Shown: positions 63,445-64,000 of the stretch, piece after piece | How positions within the stretch are numbered: the stretch's first letter is position 1 | Layout of the letters: each line of letters begins with the position of its first letter | NCBI GenBank assembly: GCA_002786855.1 | Contig: PCUU01000065.1 | Location: forward strand, 1-64,000 | Length of the DNA: 64,000 nt | Direction of reading: 5' to 3' | From: Cytophagales bacterium CG12_big_fil_rev_8_21_14_0_65_40_12 | GTDB lineage: Bacteria > Bacteroidota > Bacteroidia > Cytophagales > Cyclobacteriaceae | Program-made: the position numbers and the translations under genes | The notes under the pieces: generated by a model | What the model was told of the DNA's origin: nothing | Database searches by the model: none | The model's input: the letters and a program-made list of their open reading frames with translations, nothing else

Positions 63445-64000
63445 ATGTGGTCTAAAATCCCCCATATCGTACTAAAATACAGGTTCGGCCTGATGCTTTT
63501 CCTGCTCATCTTCACGGTGTTCATGGGCTTCATGGCGCGTAATGTAAAAATGGCCTTCAATTTCAATACGGCCGTTCCAGAAACAGATGAAAATTATAAG
63601 TACTTCCAAAATTTCAAAAAGAACTTTGGGGAAGACGGAAACATACTCGTTTTAGGCGTTCGAGACAGCAGTTTATATGAAGTAGAAAACTTCAATAGAT
63701 ACATTGCTCTTAATAAGGAATTGCAAAATGTCGAAGGTATCACCAATGTGATCTCGTTGGCCACACTTCAAAGTATAGTCAAAGACACGGTCAACCAGAG
63801 TTTTGGACTCCAACCACTTATTACCAAAAACCCAAGCAACCAAGTCGAATTAGATTCCTTAATGGCTGCTGCGCTGAACTTAAAATTCTACAGCGGGCAA
63901 ATCATGAATGTAGAAAATGGGGCTACATTGATTTTGATCACCATGGACAGGGAAGTTTTGAATTCAAAGCTTAGAAACGATGTTGTAGGTGACATTCAAA
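63445..64000 (+). CDS. RND/MMPL family transporter, truncated by window end
   Basis: MWSKIPHIVLKYRFGLMLFLLIFTVFMGFMARNVKMAFNFNTAVPETDENYKYFQNFKKNFGEDGNILVLGV…, open to the window end. Confidence 0.75.
   Translation, partial: MWSKIPHIVLKYRFGLMLFLLIFTVFMGFMARNVKMAFNFNTAVPETDENYKYFQNFKKNFGEDGNILVLGVRDSSLYEVENFNRYIALNKELQNVEGITNVISLATLQSIVKDTVNQSFGLQPLITKNPSNQVELDSLMAAALNLKFYSGQIMNVENGATLILITMDREVLNSKLRNDVVGDIQ

Overview
This is a Bacteroidetes-type chromosomal window, judged from SusC/SusD, a T9SS sorting tail, Bacteroidetes-style lipoproteins and the rod and atp cluster layouts. From left to right it holds: (1) a compact peptide-export locus at 155-5495, with a double-glycine-leader Cys-containing precursor, a thioredoxin-domain lipoprotein, a C39 peptidase-ABC exporter and an HlyD-type adaptor; (2) the minus-strand cell-shape cluster rodA-mrdA-mreD-mreC-mreB, then purH, purN and a UbiA prenyltransferase; (3) a 2311-aa modular secreted protein; (4) a methyltransferase plus divergent UbiA-like pair; (5) an atpB-E-F-H-A-G operon without atpD or atpC; (6) an S8 protease and a short asparaginase-like protein; (7) a tight operon of SSS symporter, glpK, glpD, amylosucrase-like GH13 and alpha-glucosidase-like GH13; (8) a ~3.9 kb cassette flanked by identical 32-bp direct repeats, with a small exported 4-Cys NVEAL-like peptide, a DUF4221-like lipoprotein, a CxxC lipoprotein and a beta-propeller-like lipoprotein; (9) a SusC/SusD locus with three giant FG-GAP/ASPIC-UnbV (CRTAC-like) lipoproteins, a vanadium-haloperoxidase-like PAP2 protein and a GH37 trehalase; (10) dgt and the start of an RND/MMPL transporter. 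The strongest candidates for something undescribed are the two small Cys-rich exported-peptide loci, each with a hairpin directly after the peptide gene and a nearby thioredoxin-like lipoprotein, and a possible alpha-glucosyl-glycerol / compatible-solute scavenging regulon suggested by gene order and shared LacI-like palindromes. All calls come from reading the sequence; no database searches were run.
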